DNA of 64,000 nt from a virus (IMGVR_UViG_3300024054_000362:1-64000), one strand, 5' to 3'. Positions 51,949 through 59,357 are shown, numbered from the stretch's first letter. A program made the numbers and translations. Notes: generated by a model from the letters alone, not told the origin.

Positions 51949-52254
51949 GTGATCTACCACGGCGTCGTCGTCCACTGTGACTGCCGAACGCTCTGGGGGA
52001 CGCTGTTGTTCGCGCCCGACGATGACGGCCGCGCAATCATCGACGCCATCTCGGCGGCCACAATCGCCCAAGCTTCTCGCGTCGCCAAAAGGCTACGCCG
52101 CGACAACCGTGGCGTCATCGCCGAGCTTCCGTTTCATTCCACCGCAGTCGAAGGCGGTGGAGGGACCTTTGTCTCAACGCCGGGGGACCTCGTCCAGGTG
52201 ATTCTCAACGCAGACTATCGTCTCGTTGGGGTACGCTACTCATCAAGGAGCTAG
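51949..52254 (+). CDS. Hypothetical protein
   Basis: 101 residues from GTG. MIYHGVVVHCDCRTLWGTLL then a helix and a beta hairpin; two Cys close together. Not recognised. Confidence 0.55.
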   Translation: MIYHGVVVHCDCRTLWGTLLFAPDDDGRAIIDAISAATIAQASRVAKRLRRDNRGVIAELPFHSTAVEGGGGTFVSTPGDLVQVILNADYRLVGVRYSSRS

Positions 52255-52264
52255 GAGAATCAAC

Positions 52265-53011
52265 ATGCAGAAATGGATTTGGGGATCGATTCTGTGTGCC
52301 TGTCTCGTCGCGTGCTACGGGTCGACGCGCAACCCGGAAGCGTGCTGCGAGACCATCGAGGAGTGCATGCGGCTCGGAACACCCGACGCGATCCTCTGTG
52401 AGGTCGGCGCGTGCGTGAACTTCAAGTGCGTCGAGAACACGAACGCCTGTGACAGCGCCGACGATTGCGAGACCTTGTTGTGCGTGAACGGTACGTGCAT
52501 GCCGCCAGAGCCGCCACCTGTCGATGCGCCTCCTGAAATTGCCGCATTCGACATCGCGTACCCGAACGTATGGCGGCGATCTGATTTTCTGATCGACCCA
52601 TTCTCGTTGTGCATGATGATCGTCAACACGACTGACGTGCCGCTCAACTTGTCGTCGCTCGCGATCAAGAGCATCGCCGACGATCATCCCGTCGCCAACG
52701 TCCGGCTAGTCATCAAACCGGACCTGAACATCACCATCCAACCACACAAGGCAGGCGGTTTCGCGAACGGCCTCTGCGGCGAAAAGCTCGTCGACTCGGG
52801 GTTGGTGTCGGAAACACGCGTCGATACGATGACGAGCTACGTCGACTACGAAATTCAAGACGCGCCCGCCGGCACGTACGACATCACGACGAACGCTGTC
52901 TTCACCCTCGACAACGTCGACGTCCCCGTCCAGTTCGTCACCCACATCGTGGCGGGACCGGTCGTCTATGCCGATCCTGAACAAGCCACGCGCGTGAAGT
53001 TGACCCGCTGA
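52265..53011 (+). CDS. Cys-rich lipoprotein
   Basis: 248 residues; ribosome site AGGAG then ATG. The signal peptide ends in a good lipobox (CLVAC, cleavage before Cys 17). The next ~65 residues hold ten Cys in a CxxxxxC...CxxGxC pattern seen in many myxobacterial surface proteins (CVNFKC, CDSADDCETLLCVNGTC). A beta-rich domain follows. A phage-encoded lipoprotein on the host envelope suggests superinfection exclusion; inference. Confidence 0.75.
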   Translation: MQKWIWGSILCACLVACYGSTRNPEACCETIEECMRLGTPDAILCEVGACVNFKCVENTNACDSADDCETLLCVNGTCMPPEPPPVDAPPEIAAFDIAYPNVWRRSDFLIDPFSLCMMIVNTTDVPLNLSSLAIKSIADDHPVANVRLVIKPDLNITIQPHKAGGFANGLCGEKLVDSGLVSETRVDTMTSYVDYEIQDAPAGTYDITTNAVFTLDNVDVPVQFVTHIVAGPVVYADPEQATRVKLTR

Positions 53012-53036
53012 GGTCGTTCGTGCGAGACGCTGTCGT

Positions 53037-53351
53037 ATGGGCAGTGTCTTTCACATCGTGATCTGGACTGAGGGCGTTACAGACATCGTTTTCGAATTGG
53101 GCACCGAGGGCGAGCTTGCCACGCGCGAGGTCGCCGAAAAGGTCGCAGGAGCCTACCGCGAGCTTCTGGATATGGTCTACGCACGGAACGGCGGGGCCGA
53201 ACATGCCTTCCGATCGCGTGTTGGGATTCTCGAAATCCCGATGCCAGATCCCCGCGTGCGACGGCCCGTGCCGCGCACCGATGTCGAGGAAATCATGAAA
53301 GAAGCCCGCGAACTCCTCCTACGCAGAAAGCTGCGTAGTACGACTACGTAG
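53037..53351 (+). CDS. Hypothetical protein
   Basis: 104 residues (MGSVFHIVIWTEGVTDIVFE). Alpha/beta N-terminal half and basic helical end. Possibly coupled to the E1-like gene 20 nt downstream. Not recognised. Confidence 0.55.
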   Translation: MGSVFHIVIWTEGVTDIVFELGTEGELATREVAEKVAGAYRELLDMVYARNGGAEHAFRSRVGILEIPMPDPRVRRPVPRTDVEEIMKEARELLLRRKLRSTTT

Positions 53352-53372
53352 CAACTTAGTCTTGACTAGTTT

Positions 53373-54008
53373 ATGTATCGACGTCACTCTCACGACGTCA
53401 TGTATCGACAGACCGTGATTGTTGTCGGAGTCGGAGCCCTTGGTTCTCACGTGGTTCAGCTTATACGCAACGAAGCAAACCTCTTCGTGATCGACTTCGA
53501 TCGCGTCGAATCCAAGAACGTCCTCAGCCAGTTCCACGGCAAGCCCAACGTCGGCAAGGGCAAGGTCGCGTCGATCGGCCAGACCATGAACTTCCTGTGG
53601 GGCGTCAAAGTCGACGGCGCCAACGCCAAGCTCGTCGACATCAACGTCGACGTCCTGCTCAACCGCGACTTCCGCTGGCCGGAAGGTATCGTCCGCAAGG
53701 CGGACCTCGTCATCGACTGCCTCGACAACGGAGATGCTCGTCGACTCGTCCAGGCGTTCGCACGCGCACAGAAGATGCCGTGCCTTCACGGCGCGCTCGC
53801 CGCCGACGGCGGCTTCGGCCGCGTGATCTGGGACGAGAACTTCGTCATCGACGACAACACGGCCGGCGCAGCAACGTGCGAGGACGGCGCACATTTGCCG
53901 TTCATTGCGGTCGTCTCCGCCCTCATTGCTCGTTCCGCTCAGGAATTCCTCCTGCGCGGGAAACGATACGGTTGGTCGATCGCGCCTACTCGTATCGAAA
54001 TGGTGTAA
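53373..54008 (+). CDS. E1/ThiF-like adenylating enzyme
   Basis: 211 residues (a second ATG with the same ATGTATCGAC context at 53400 may be the true start). VIVVGVGALGSHVVQLI is the ATP-binding Rossmann loop, FVIDFDRVESKNVLSQ the E1 Asp/Asn motif (the usual Arg before Gln is Ser), GKGKVASIG the Lys motif and VIDCLDNGDARRLVQ the second Asp loop. A Cys in TCEDGAHLPF is a candidate catalytic residue. ThiF-type enzymes adenylate Ubl C-termini. Short, single-domain form. Confidence 0.8.
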   Translation: MYRRHSHDVMYRQTVIVVGVGALGSHVVQLIRNEANLFVIDFDRVESKNVLSQFHGKPNVGKGKVASIGQTMNFLWGVKVDGANAKLVDINVDVLLNRDFRWPEGIVRKADLVIDCLDNGDARRLVQAFARAQKMPCLHGALAADGGFGRVIWDENFVIDDNTAGAATCEDGAHLPFIAVVSALIARSAQEFLLRGKRYGWSIAPTRIEMV

Positions 54009-54048
54009 TCGTCTCAACCAGTCGCAGTACCAACCAAAGGATCGAAAC

Positions 54049-54435
54049 GTGAATCAGGGATCGCTTCAGAAACTCGTCAACAACTTCGTCGATCAGCTCC
54101 ACGATCTCTGGAAGCAGGAAATCGTCGACGCCCTTGGCGGGAAGGTCGGCTCGCTCAAGAACGGCAACGGTGTCGGTTACGGTCGCGGCGTGAAACGTGC
54201 CCCCGCAGATCTCGACCGACTCGCCGATCGGTTCGTCGACTTCGTGAAGACGAACCCGCATCTCCGCATCGAGCAGATCAACAAGCAGCTCGGCACGACG
54301 ACGAAGGAACTGATGTTGCCGATCAGAAAGCTCATCGCCGAAGGCCGTCTCAAAGCCGACGGCCAGAAGCGCTCGACGACGTACGCCGTGCCCGGCGAGA
54401 AGAAACCCGCCGACAAGAAGCCCAAGAAGCGCTAA
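54049..54435 (+). CDS. Winged-helix DNA-binding protein of myxobacterial type
   Basis: 128 residues from GTG with AAAGGA upstream. An N-terminal helix (LQKLVNNFVDQLHDLWKQEI), a Gly/Arg linker (VGYGRGVKR), then RFVDFVKTNPHLRIEQINKQ...LPIRKLIAEGRLKADGQKRS, which is a wHTH often seen in deltaproteobacterial nucleoid-like proteins. Lys/Pro tail. Confidence 0.65.
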   Translation: MNQGSLQKLVNNFVDQLHDLWKQEIVDALGGKVGSLKNGNGVGYGRGVKRAPADLDRLADRFVDFVKTNPHLRIEQINKQLGTTTKELMLPIRKLIAEGRLKADGQKRSTTYAVPGEKKPADKKPKKR

Positions 54436-54438
54436 CGC

Positions 54439-54735
54439 ATGCGTCCGATGAACTTGAGCGGTTATCACGTTGTGGAACGTCTTGCCCTAGAAGGCCGTCG
54501 GCACGCCGAGGCTAAGTTAAGAGACCTGGTGCGCGCTGCTCACGCCGAACGAACGACAGAAAGCGGCTCGCTCGGAGACCAAATTCTAGCCGCGGTCGAA
54601 GCTCTTCCCGACGAAAGCAAGCTCCAAAATCTTCCCGACGACATCCGCAACAAGTTGGAAGACGCGATCGTCCAATTCGAAATCCAATATCACGCCGATC
54701 AAGTCATCAAGACCCTCGAAGAGAAGAAGCCCTAG
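54439..54735 (+). CDS. Hypothetical helical protein
   Basis: 98 residues. Nearly all helical and charged (LALEGRRHAEAKLRDLVRAA, IQYHADQVIKTLEEKK). Its 3' end meets the convergent Cys-rich peptide gene. Not recognised. Confidence 0.55.
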   Translation: MRPMNLSGYHVVERLALEGRRHAEAKLRDLVRAAHAERTTESGSLGDQILAAVEALPDESKLQNLPDDIRNKLEDAIVQFEIQYHADQVIKTLEEKKP

Positions 54736-54938
54736 GGCTTGCATGCGCACGAATCGATCGAACCGCACGCATCGGATCCCGTCGGATGACACGGTTGCGT
54801 TCGTCGAATCTGCTCACAGTGCTGCTCACACGAACAACCGCCGCACTGCGAGGAGTTGCTCGCAGCGCTGGAGCCGGCCGAGAGCACGAGCACTTGGACC
54901 GTCTCCACGCCAAGCCTGAGCTTCCGCAGCTCCATCAT
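54732..54938 (-). CDS. Small Cys-rich peptide, RiPP-precursor-like
   Basis: 68 residues (or 67 from the next ATG). MELRKLRLGVETVQVLVLSA looks like a leader and is followed by a ~40-residue part with ten Cys plus Ser/Thr/Gly (CGGCSCEQHC, CGSIDSCACKP). The layout resembles class I lanthipeptide-type precursors of myxobacteria, but no modification enzyme is in view. Coupled to the upstream gene by ATGA. Confidence 0.5.
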   Translation of the reverse strand: MMELRKLRLGVETVQVLVLSAGSSAASNSSQCGGCSCEQHCEQIRRTQPCHPTGSDACGSIDSCACKP

Positions 54939-55123
54939 CGGGAACTGCCGTGGATTTTCTCCGCTGCACGAACGCCTGTCGCAGCGGCATCACCGACCCC
55001 GACGTTGCCGTGGAACGCCTCTTCGGCGATATCGAGCGCCGTCTCGCGCGCCTGCGGCGTCAACGGACGGTTCTTCGTCTGTGAATCGACCCACGTTGCC
55101 AACCAGTCGCGGTTCTTGCCCAT
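54935..55123 (-). CDS. Hypothetical protein upstream of the Cys-rich peptide
   Basis: 62 residues; excellent GGAGGT ribosome site before ATG. WLATWVDSQTKNRPLTPQAR and ALDIAEEAFHGNVGVGDAAA are helical. Not recognised. Confidence 0.6.
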   Translation of the reverse strand: MGKNRDWLATWVDSQTKNRPLTPQARETALDIAEEAFHGNVGVGDAAATGVRAAEKIHGSSR

Positions 55124-55143
55124 GGTGACCTCCTTCGCTTGCG

Positions 55144-55431
55144 ATGCCAAAGCTCCACGGATCGACGCATGAGAAAACCACGAACCGTGTCGAGGGGTAT
55201 AACCAAGTCGTGCTTTCTGTAGATCCAACACACCGCCGGTGTTTCCGTGCACATCCGACGAACCCGCTCGGCCACGAGGGTTGTCGACTCCCGCCCAACC
55301 ATGAAGGTCAGCATCGTTGGAAGCGACTCATGAACCTGTGCAAGCATCGCGGCGGTTGGCGACCGTGTGACGACTTCACCGACTGCCCGGTCGATCACGA
55401 TCCAGGCGATGAAGATCAGGACGCTCGGTGA
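55144..55431 (+). CDS. Hypothetical Cys/His-rich protein
   Basis: 95 residues. Six Cys and seven His (HRRCFRAHPTNPLGHEGC, HEGQHRWKRLMNLC, RPCDDFTDCP) suggest zinc binding. A competing antisense frame exists, so moderate confidence. Confidence 0.45.
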   Translation: MPKLHGSTHEKTTNRVEGYNQVVLSVDPTHRRCFRAHPTNPLGHEGCRLPPNHEGQHRWKRLMNLCKHRGGWRPCDDFTDCPVDHDPGDEDQDAR

Positions 55432-55483
55432 AGAAGTTCTCGACGGAGATCGGCGTTGTGAACATGCTCTCGCATTGTCGTGC

Positions 55484-55512
55484 TTGACAACCTCACCGCG
55501 AGCCGCTAGGGT
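55484..55512 (+). promoter_or_regulatory. Sigma70-type promoter of the structured-RNA island
   Basis: TTGACA, 17 nt, TAGGGT. No protein gene follows for ~880 nt; the first elements met are the tRNA-Met-like gene and the repeat-like hairpin. Confidence 0.6.
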
Positions 55513-55615
55513 GCTTCTCGACTGGTTACCAACCGCATCGTGCTTACAAGCGCCGCAAGGCATCGTCACTCCAGAACGACAGCACCAGCACGACGCACTC
55601 GGTAACTAGGTCTAC

Positions 55616-55743
55616 GGCAGGTAAGGGAGCTGGGCTCCCGCTTTCCTCATAAGAAAGAACACACCAACAGTTTCATCTCGTCACGCGCGCGTGACACCCG
55701 CGACTGTTTACAAGCTAGGTTGGTTCGATTCCAACACCTGCCT
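55616..55743 (+). tRNA. tRNA-Met (CAT)-like gene with giant variable region
   Basis: Acceptor GGCAGGT/ACCTGCC (7 bp), anticodon stem CTTTC/GAAAG around CTCATAA, T arm GTTGG-TTCGATT-CCAAC. Two oddities: the D arm is a tight 6-bp hairpin (GGGAGC-TGG-GCTCCC), and ~61 nt separate anticodon and T arms instead of ~5. This insert folds on itself (AACAGT...ACTGTT around the palindrome GTCACGCGCGCGTGAC). The base after the acceptor is T, not A. It may be a non-decoding tRNA-like RNA or contain a removable insert. Confidence 0.6.
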
Positions 55744-55770
55744 CCGTCTGACAACTGAAGAGCGCGCCTT

Positions 55771-55805
55771 GTTGACGTCACAGCAACGTCAACGTTGATA
55801 GAAAC
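55771..55805 (+). CRISPR. Solitary CRISPR-repeat-like hairpin
   Basis: 35 nt: stem GTTGACGT/ACGTCAAC with loop CACAGCA, followed by the tail GTTGATAGAAAC. The tail differs by one base from the GTGGATAGAAAC tail of the array repeats, and the hairpin-then-tail build is the same, but the stem sequence is unrelated and no second repeat follows. Downstream of a strong promoter, so it is probably transcribed. Could be an orphan crRNA-like or repeat-mimic RNA. Confidence 0.55.
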
Positions 55806-55901
55806 AATACGGATCAAGCAAGAAACCCAACAGCGGCCCTCGGCACCAAATACGATTTGGAGGGCAAACTATCATCATCTTCGAACCTTTAATCGAAGAC
55901 C

Positions 55902-55952
55902 TGTGGATCGGGGATAGTCGGATCCCATTTCGGTTCGAATCCGAGATCCACA
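55902..55952 (+). ncRNA. D-armless tRNA-like hairpin
   Basis: An 8-bp acceptor TGTGGATC/GATCCACA encloses a hairpin (GGGAT-AGTCGG-ATCCC) and a T arm TCGG-TTCGAAT-CCGA. Preceded by another hairpin (TCTTCGA/TCGAAGA, 879-899). Same build as the element at 43637. Too short for a decoding tRNA. Confidence 0.5.
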
Positions 55953-55974
55953 CCGAAGTCGTCATCCTGAGATG

Positions 55975-56053
55975 CTCACACGCATAGCTCATCGTAGAGC
56001 GTCGCCCTGACAAGGCGAAGGTTGGGGCCTCAAAACCCCTGCATTCAACACCA
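55975..56053 (+). pseudogene. Degenerate tRNA-Val (GAC)-like sequence
   Basis: The D stem (GCTC/GAGC) and anticodon arm (TCGCC-CTGACAA-GGCGA) are intact, but the D loop lacks GG, the acceptor pairs poorly and the T loop (CTCAAAA) is not canonical. From here to the initiator tRNA at 56296 nothing else is supported apart from a small ATCGC-TTCG-GCGAT hairpin. Confidence 0.35.
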
Positions 56054-56295
56054 GCATCCCTCCTCGACGGCTTCTTTTTGTCCCAAAGTCCAAGCGACAT
56101 CGCTTCGGCGATCTAGCCCACGCGGAGGGACACCTTTTTGCGGTCGCCAGCGCCGACACGACTCCGGTTCTCCAACTGGAATCTTCCCGTGAGAAGCTGG
56201 ATGGAGCGGTATCAGCACCATCACCGGTACAAGCCGCGCAGATCGAGACTACCACCCGGTTTCGACCCGCGACTCACGTACGAAGCTGATGTTTT

Positions 56296-56370
<75 letters not shown>

Positions 56371-56389
56371 CTCCAAGACAGAGATCGTC

Positions 56390-56803
56390 ATGGCGCGCCC
56401 TCCACACGAAGAACATGAGCATCGCGAGCGGGTTTACCGCGAGCTAGAGGCTCTCGAAGCGCAGCAGGTTGCGAAGTACGGCGTGCCGTACGAGAAGCTC
56501 CCTGAAGTGTTACGCTACCCGCCACCGGAGCATCCACAACGATCGACGTCACGCCGCTTCGACGACATCTCGATGCGTCGTGTCTGGCGTCATCGAACGC
56601 TCCGACTCGCCTCCCGCACTTCATTCGGTTGGCGCACACAGCGTCAGCAGTATCTCGCCAAGCTCGAACAGATCCGCCGTGCCGAGATCGCCGTTCGCAA
56701 GCTCCGCACGAAACACACTGGACGCGGCAAGCCGCTCGATCGTAAAGCTCATGTACATGCACGTGAGCGAATCGAAGCGCGCGAATGGCGCGACGACTTC
56801 TAG
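56390..56803 (+). CDS. Hypothetical very basic protein
   Basis: 137 residues from ATG (MARPPHEEHEHRERVYRELE). Arg/His/Gln-rich helices throughout. The longer open frame passes through the initiator tRNA and is rejected. Nucleic-acid binding likely from charge; not recognised. Confidence 0.55.
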   Translation: MARPPHEEHEHRERVYRELEALEAQQVAKYGVPYEKLPEVLRYPPPEHPQRSTSRRFDDISMRRVWRHRTLRLASRTSFGWRTQRQQYLAKLEQIRRAEIAVRKLRTKHTGRGKPLDRKAHVHARERIEAREWRDDF

Positions 56804-56818
56804 CACCGAGGGTCGATC

Positions 56819-57187
56819 GTGATCATCCAAGGCGGCGCCGTCCTCTGTAGCGGCTGGATGAAACGCGGAACGCCGTTCGCGGTTCCGGGCTTCCGTGACA
56901 AGCACGAGCCCAAGCCAGAACGTGTACTGTGCGACAACATCGCGCGTTACATCAACGCCCGAGGCGAGCTGTGCTGTTCGATCTGTCCCCTCAAGGAGGG
57001 CATCGACTCGATCAAGCTCGACGACGTGCCGAAGCTTCTTGCTGGAGCACGACAACTAATCGCGCTCTGTGCCGACCTGCCCCTCCTCGACTCGATGCGC
57101 TCTGGAGGCGGTCCGCATCTCGTTTCGACACTCATCGAGCTACGCAGCGTCGTTCAACGCGAGGTGAAGTGTGATCCTCAGTCGTAG
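56819..57187 (+). CDS. Hypothetical Cys-containing protein
   Basis: 122 residues from GTG. CDNIARYINARGELCCSICP suggests a small metal site. Overlaps the dcd start by 17 nt. Not recognised. Confidence 0.6.
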   Translation: MIIQGGAVLCSGWMKRGTPFAVPGFRDKHEPKPERVLCDNIARYINARGELCCSICPLKEGIDSIKLDDVPKLLAGARQLIALCADLPLLDSMRSGGGPHLVSTLIELRSVVQREVKCDPQS

Positions 57188-57764
57188 CCAGATCCTCGCC
57201 GCGGTCAAATCAGGCGACATCCTCATCGATCCGTTCGACGAGAACGAGCTGGGGACGAACAGCTACGACGTGCACCTCGGCGACACGCTCCTCACGTACA
57301 AAACCGACCACCCCGACGGCTTCGATACGATCATCGACGACAAGGGCATGATCCGTCACTACGACATCGCCCTCGACGCCAAACGTGAACAACCGACGCG
57401 TGAGCACAAGATCGGACCGAACGGCTTCTGGTTGCTCCCAGAGCAGTTCTACTTGGGCGTCACGCAGGAGTACACGGAGACGCACAAGCACGTACCGTTC
57501 CTCGACGGCAAGTCGTCGACCGGTCGACTCAGTGCTTTCATTCACTGCACGGCTGGACGCGGCGACGTTGGATTCTGTAACCACTGGACGATGGAACTGG
57601 TCGTCACCAAGCCGGTGAAGGTCTACGTCGGGATGCCGATCGGCCAGCTGATCTACTTCGAGACCGGTCCGGTCGATCTGCCGTACAACAAGAAGCCGAA
57701 CGCGAAGTACACCGAACGCTGCGCTCGACCGCAACCGTCACAGATGTTCCGCAACTTCAAGTAG
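57171..57764 (+). CDS. dcd: dCTP deaminase
   Basis: 197 residues from GTG. ILSRSQILAAVKSGDILIDP start, NSYDVHLGDTLLTY, FLDGKSSTGRLSAFIHCTAG with the catalytic Arg, GDVGFCNHWTMEL with the catalytic Glu, and the GQLIYFE strand follow the Dcd family at full length. Makes dUTP from dCTP for dTMP synthesis. Typical of phages that build their own nucleotide pool. Confidence 0.9.
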   Translation: MILSRSQILAAVKSGDILIDPFDENELGTNSYDVHLGDTLLTYKTDHPDGFDTIIDDKGMIRHYDIALDAKREQPTREHKIGPNGFWLLPEQFYLGVTQEYTETHKHVPFLDGKSSTGRLSAFIHCTAGRGDVGFCNHWTMELVVTKPVKVYVGMPIGQLIYFETGPVDLPYNKKPNAKYTERCARPQPSQMFRNFK

Positions 57765-57776
57765 AGTCGACTCTCC

Positions 57777-58064
57777 ATGTTCAAGTGCGAAAAGTGTCGT
57801 CAGGTCTCGCAGCCCGGTGAGACCTCAGTGAAGGTCACGTTGTCCACGCGCCAAAGGGAGTACCTCGCGTTCAAACGGCTCGACGGAACGCAGGATCGTG
57901 GGGGGATAGGCAACGAGATCGCTCGCGAGGTCGTCTGTCACGCCGCCTGCGCAGAAATGCTGAAGGTCGAGATGGCCGCGTACGCAGCTGCACAAGCCGC
58001 CGTCGACGAGAAGCCTGTGTACTCGTCGAACCCGTCGACGGGACCGTTCAACGGCATTCGGTAA
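57777..58064 (+). CDS. Hypothetical protein with CxxC
   Basis: 95 residues. CEKCRQVSQPGE at the start and a CHAAC later could bind zinc (rubredoxin-like knuckles). TAGAGT lies 9 nt before ATG. Not recognised. Confidence 0.6.
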   Translation: MFKCEKCRQVSQPGETSVKVTLSTRQREYLAFKRLDGTQDRGGIGNEIAREVVCHAACAEMLKVEMAAYAAAQAAVDEKPVYSSNPSTGPFNGIR

Positions 58065-58070
58065 CGCGTC

Positions 58071-58102
58071 GATCGCGCGAGCGATCTGTGTTGTGGTACG
58101 GT
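58071..58102 (+). promoter_or_regulatory. Palindromic operator and extended -10 for the 58126 gene
   Basis: GATCGC-GCGA-GCGATC then GTGGTACGGT. Unlike most members, the gene has a leader of ~20 nt with AAGGAG before ATG. Confidence 0.65.
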
Positions 58103-58125
58103 TGAGGCCAAGGAGATCAACGACC

Positions 58126-58518
58126 ATGGCCGTAAGCCTCACGCTCACCAGCGCCACCCCCTATGCGCTCAAGTACCTCTACGTCTACGATGGCGTCGGA
58201 GGCGCAAACTCGGGCACCGTCGTCCGCACGCAGGCGCAGCTCATCGCCGACTTCCTGGCGGGTGGAGCCAAAGGTCCGAGCCCGCTCAAGGCGCTGCTCG
58301 AAGGCGTTCCATCGGACGGCGCCTGGGGTCTCCTCGATCGCGGTGCCCAGCTGTCGCTGGCGACGAACATGACGAGCCAGACCGTCGCGGGTTCGAGCAT
58401 CTCGGCGGACCTTGAAGTCGTCGTCCCGGACGGTCGCGTCCTCCGGTGCATCGGCAAGGACGGCGTCGCCATGCAGGCCAACGTCGAGATCCGCTTCCAC
58501 CACACGTTCGATCGCTAG
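58126..58518 (+). CDS. Hypothetical beta-rich protein, possibly virion
   Basis: 130 residues. VSLTLTSATPYALKYLYVYD and ISADLEVVVPDGRVLRCIGK are strand-rich; ends FHHTFDR. No membrane helix. The SD-led start and regulation suggest high expression. Virion role is inference. Confidence 0.6.
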   Translation: MAVSLTLTSATPYALKYLYVYDGVGGANSGTVVRTQAQLIADFLAGGAKGPSPLKALLEGVPSDGAWGLLDRGAQLSLATNMTSQTVAGSSISADLEVVVPDGRVLRCIGKDGVAMQANVEIRFHHTFDR

Positions 58519-58553
58519 TTGCGACGAAGCTCTTGACTCGATACGGTCGGGGC

Positions 58554-59078
58554 ATGGAAGACCCGGTCGTTCAAGTTAAGTTCTCGGAGTACCAGAAGCT
58601 CCGCGAAGAGGTGAAGACACAACAGACGCGCATCTACGAGCTGGAGAAGCAGGTCAGCGCTGCGCAGCTCGACGACGTGTCAGGCACGACGAAGCAGCTC
58701 CACGAAGCGCTTCACGAAGCGCTCAAGATCGTGCAATACGCCGTCGGCAATCTCGCACCGGAAACGGTTGCAGGGTGGCCACACCAAGCGCTCATCAACA
58801 TCGCCGACGCGATCGAGAAGCTTCCGGCGATGGATGCACACATCAAGGAAGTTCCGAACGACTGGCGTGAGTTTGCCAAGCTCGCCGCCGCCTTCGAGGC
58901 GCAGCGTGCCGAACGACGCAAGACGCAGGTTGTGACGATGGCGACCGCAGCCGACTTCGGCCCAAAAACGCCGGATGCAGAAGCAGCGCACGTCGAATAC
59001 GACAAACGCCGCGCTGCGGCCGGCGTCGAACCGGGTCCTGCGCCGTTCCAAGCACACACGCCTTCGAGCGATCGTTGA
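58554..59078 (+). CDS. Hypothetical coiled-coil protein
   Basis: 174 residues from ATG (MEDPVVQVKFSEYQKLREEV), set by TACGGT 6 nt upstream. An N-terminal coiled coil (KTQQTRIYELEKQVSAAQLD), a helical middle and a Pro-rich end. Not recognised. Confidence 0.6.
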   Translation: MEDPVVQVKFSEYQKLREEVKTQQTRIYELEKQVSAAQLDDVSGTTKQLHEALHEALKIVQYAVGNLAPETVAGWPHQALINIADAIEKLPAMDAHIKEVPNDWREFAKLAAAFEAQRAERRKTQVVTMATAADFGPKTPDAEAAHVEYDKRRAAAGVEPGPAPFQAHTPSSDR

Positions 59079-59103
59079 CAAGTCCGATCGAACTTGGTAA
59101 CCG
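59075..59103 (+). promoter_or_regulatory. Probable promoter of the tRNA-Leu cluster
   Basis: TTGACA, 17 nt, TAACCG; overlaps the stop of the coiled-coil gene. The -10 is only fair. Confidence 0.45.
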
Positions 59104-59156
59104 TAGAGCTGACGGACGCTGCAGCTCCAGCGTTCGTGGCTCTCTGCTCGAAAGCC

Positions 59157-59187
59157 GCCCCGTCCGGGTCCCCTAGCCCGGCGGGGC
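59157..59187 (+). other. Strong GC hairpin before the tRNA-Leu cluster
   Basis: GCCCCG(T)CCGGG pairs with CCCGGCGGGGC (11 bp, one bulge). No T run follows, so it is not a simple terminator; it may shape the pre-tRNA leader. Confidence 0.5.
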
Positions 59188-59284
59188 CACACAAGTCTCC
59201 CCATGCACCGCTTCCTGCTCTCCGTTCGACTTCGTCGGCTACACCAGTTAGCCGGCTCGACGTCGTTGCGTTGATCGAGCAGGA

Positions 59285-59357
59285 GCTGGTGTAGCCCAAC
59301 GGTAGCGGCAGCGTGTTTAAGCCACGCGCGGTGCCGGTTCGAGTCCGGCCACCAGCA
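59285..59357 (+). tRNA. tRNA-Leu (TAA), short variable arm
   Basis: Acceptor GCTGGTG/CACCAGC, anticodon loop TTTAAGC in stem GCGTG/CACGC, five-base variable loop GCGGT, T arm GCCGG-TTCGAGT-CCGGC, discriminator A. A15 and T48 are as in Leu tRNAs, but the long arm of bacterial tRNA-Leu is absent. Confidence 0.88.

Noticed and set aside
55060-55569. 169-codon minus-strand frame
   Set aside because: Its end is out of frame with the well-started 54935-55123 gene and it crosses the promoter at 55484; composition is not protein-like.
55616-55952. A tmRNA
   Set aside because: No ANDYA/ALAA-like tag frame and no alanine-type acceptor were seen; the acceptor strands belong to separate local tRNA-like folds.
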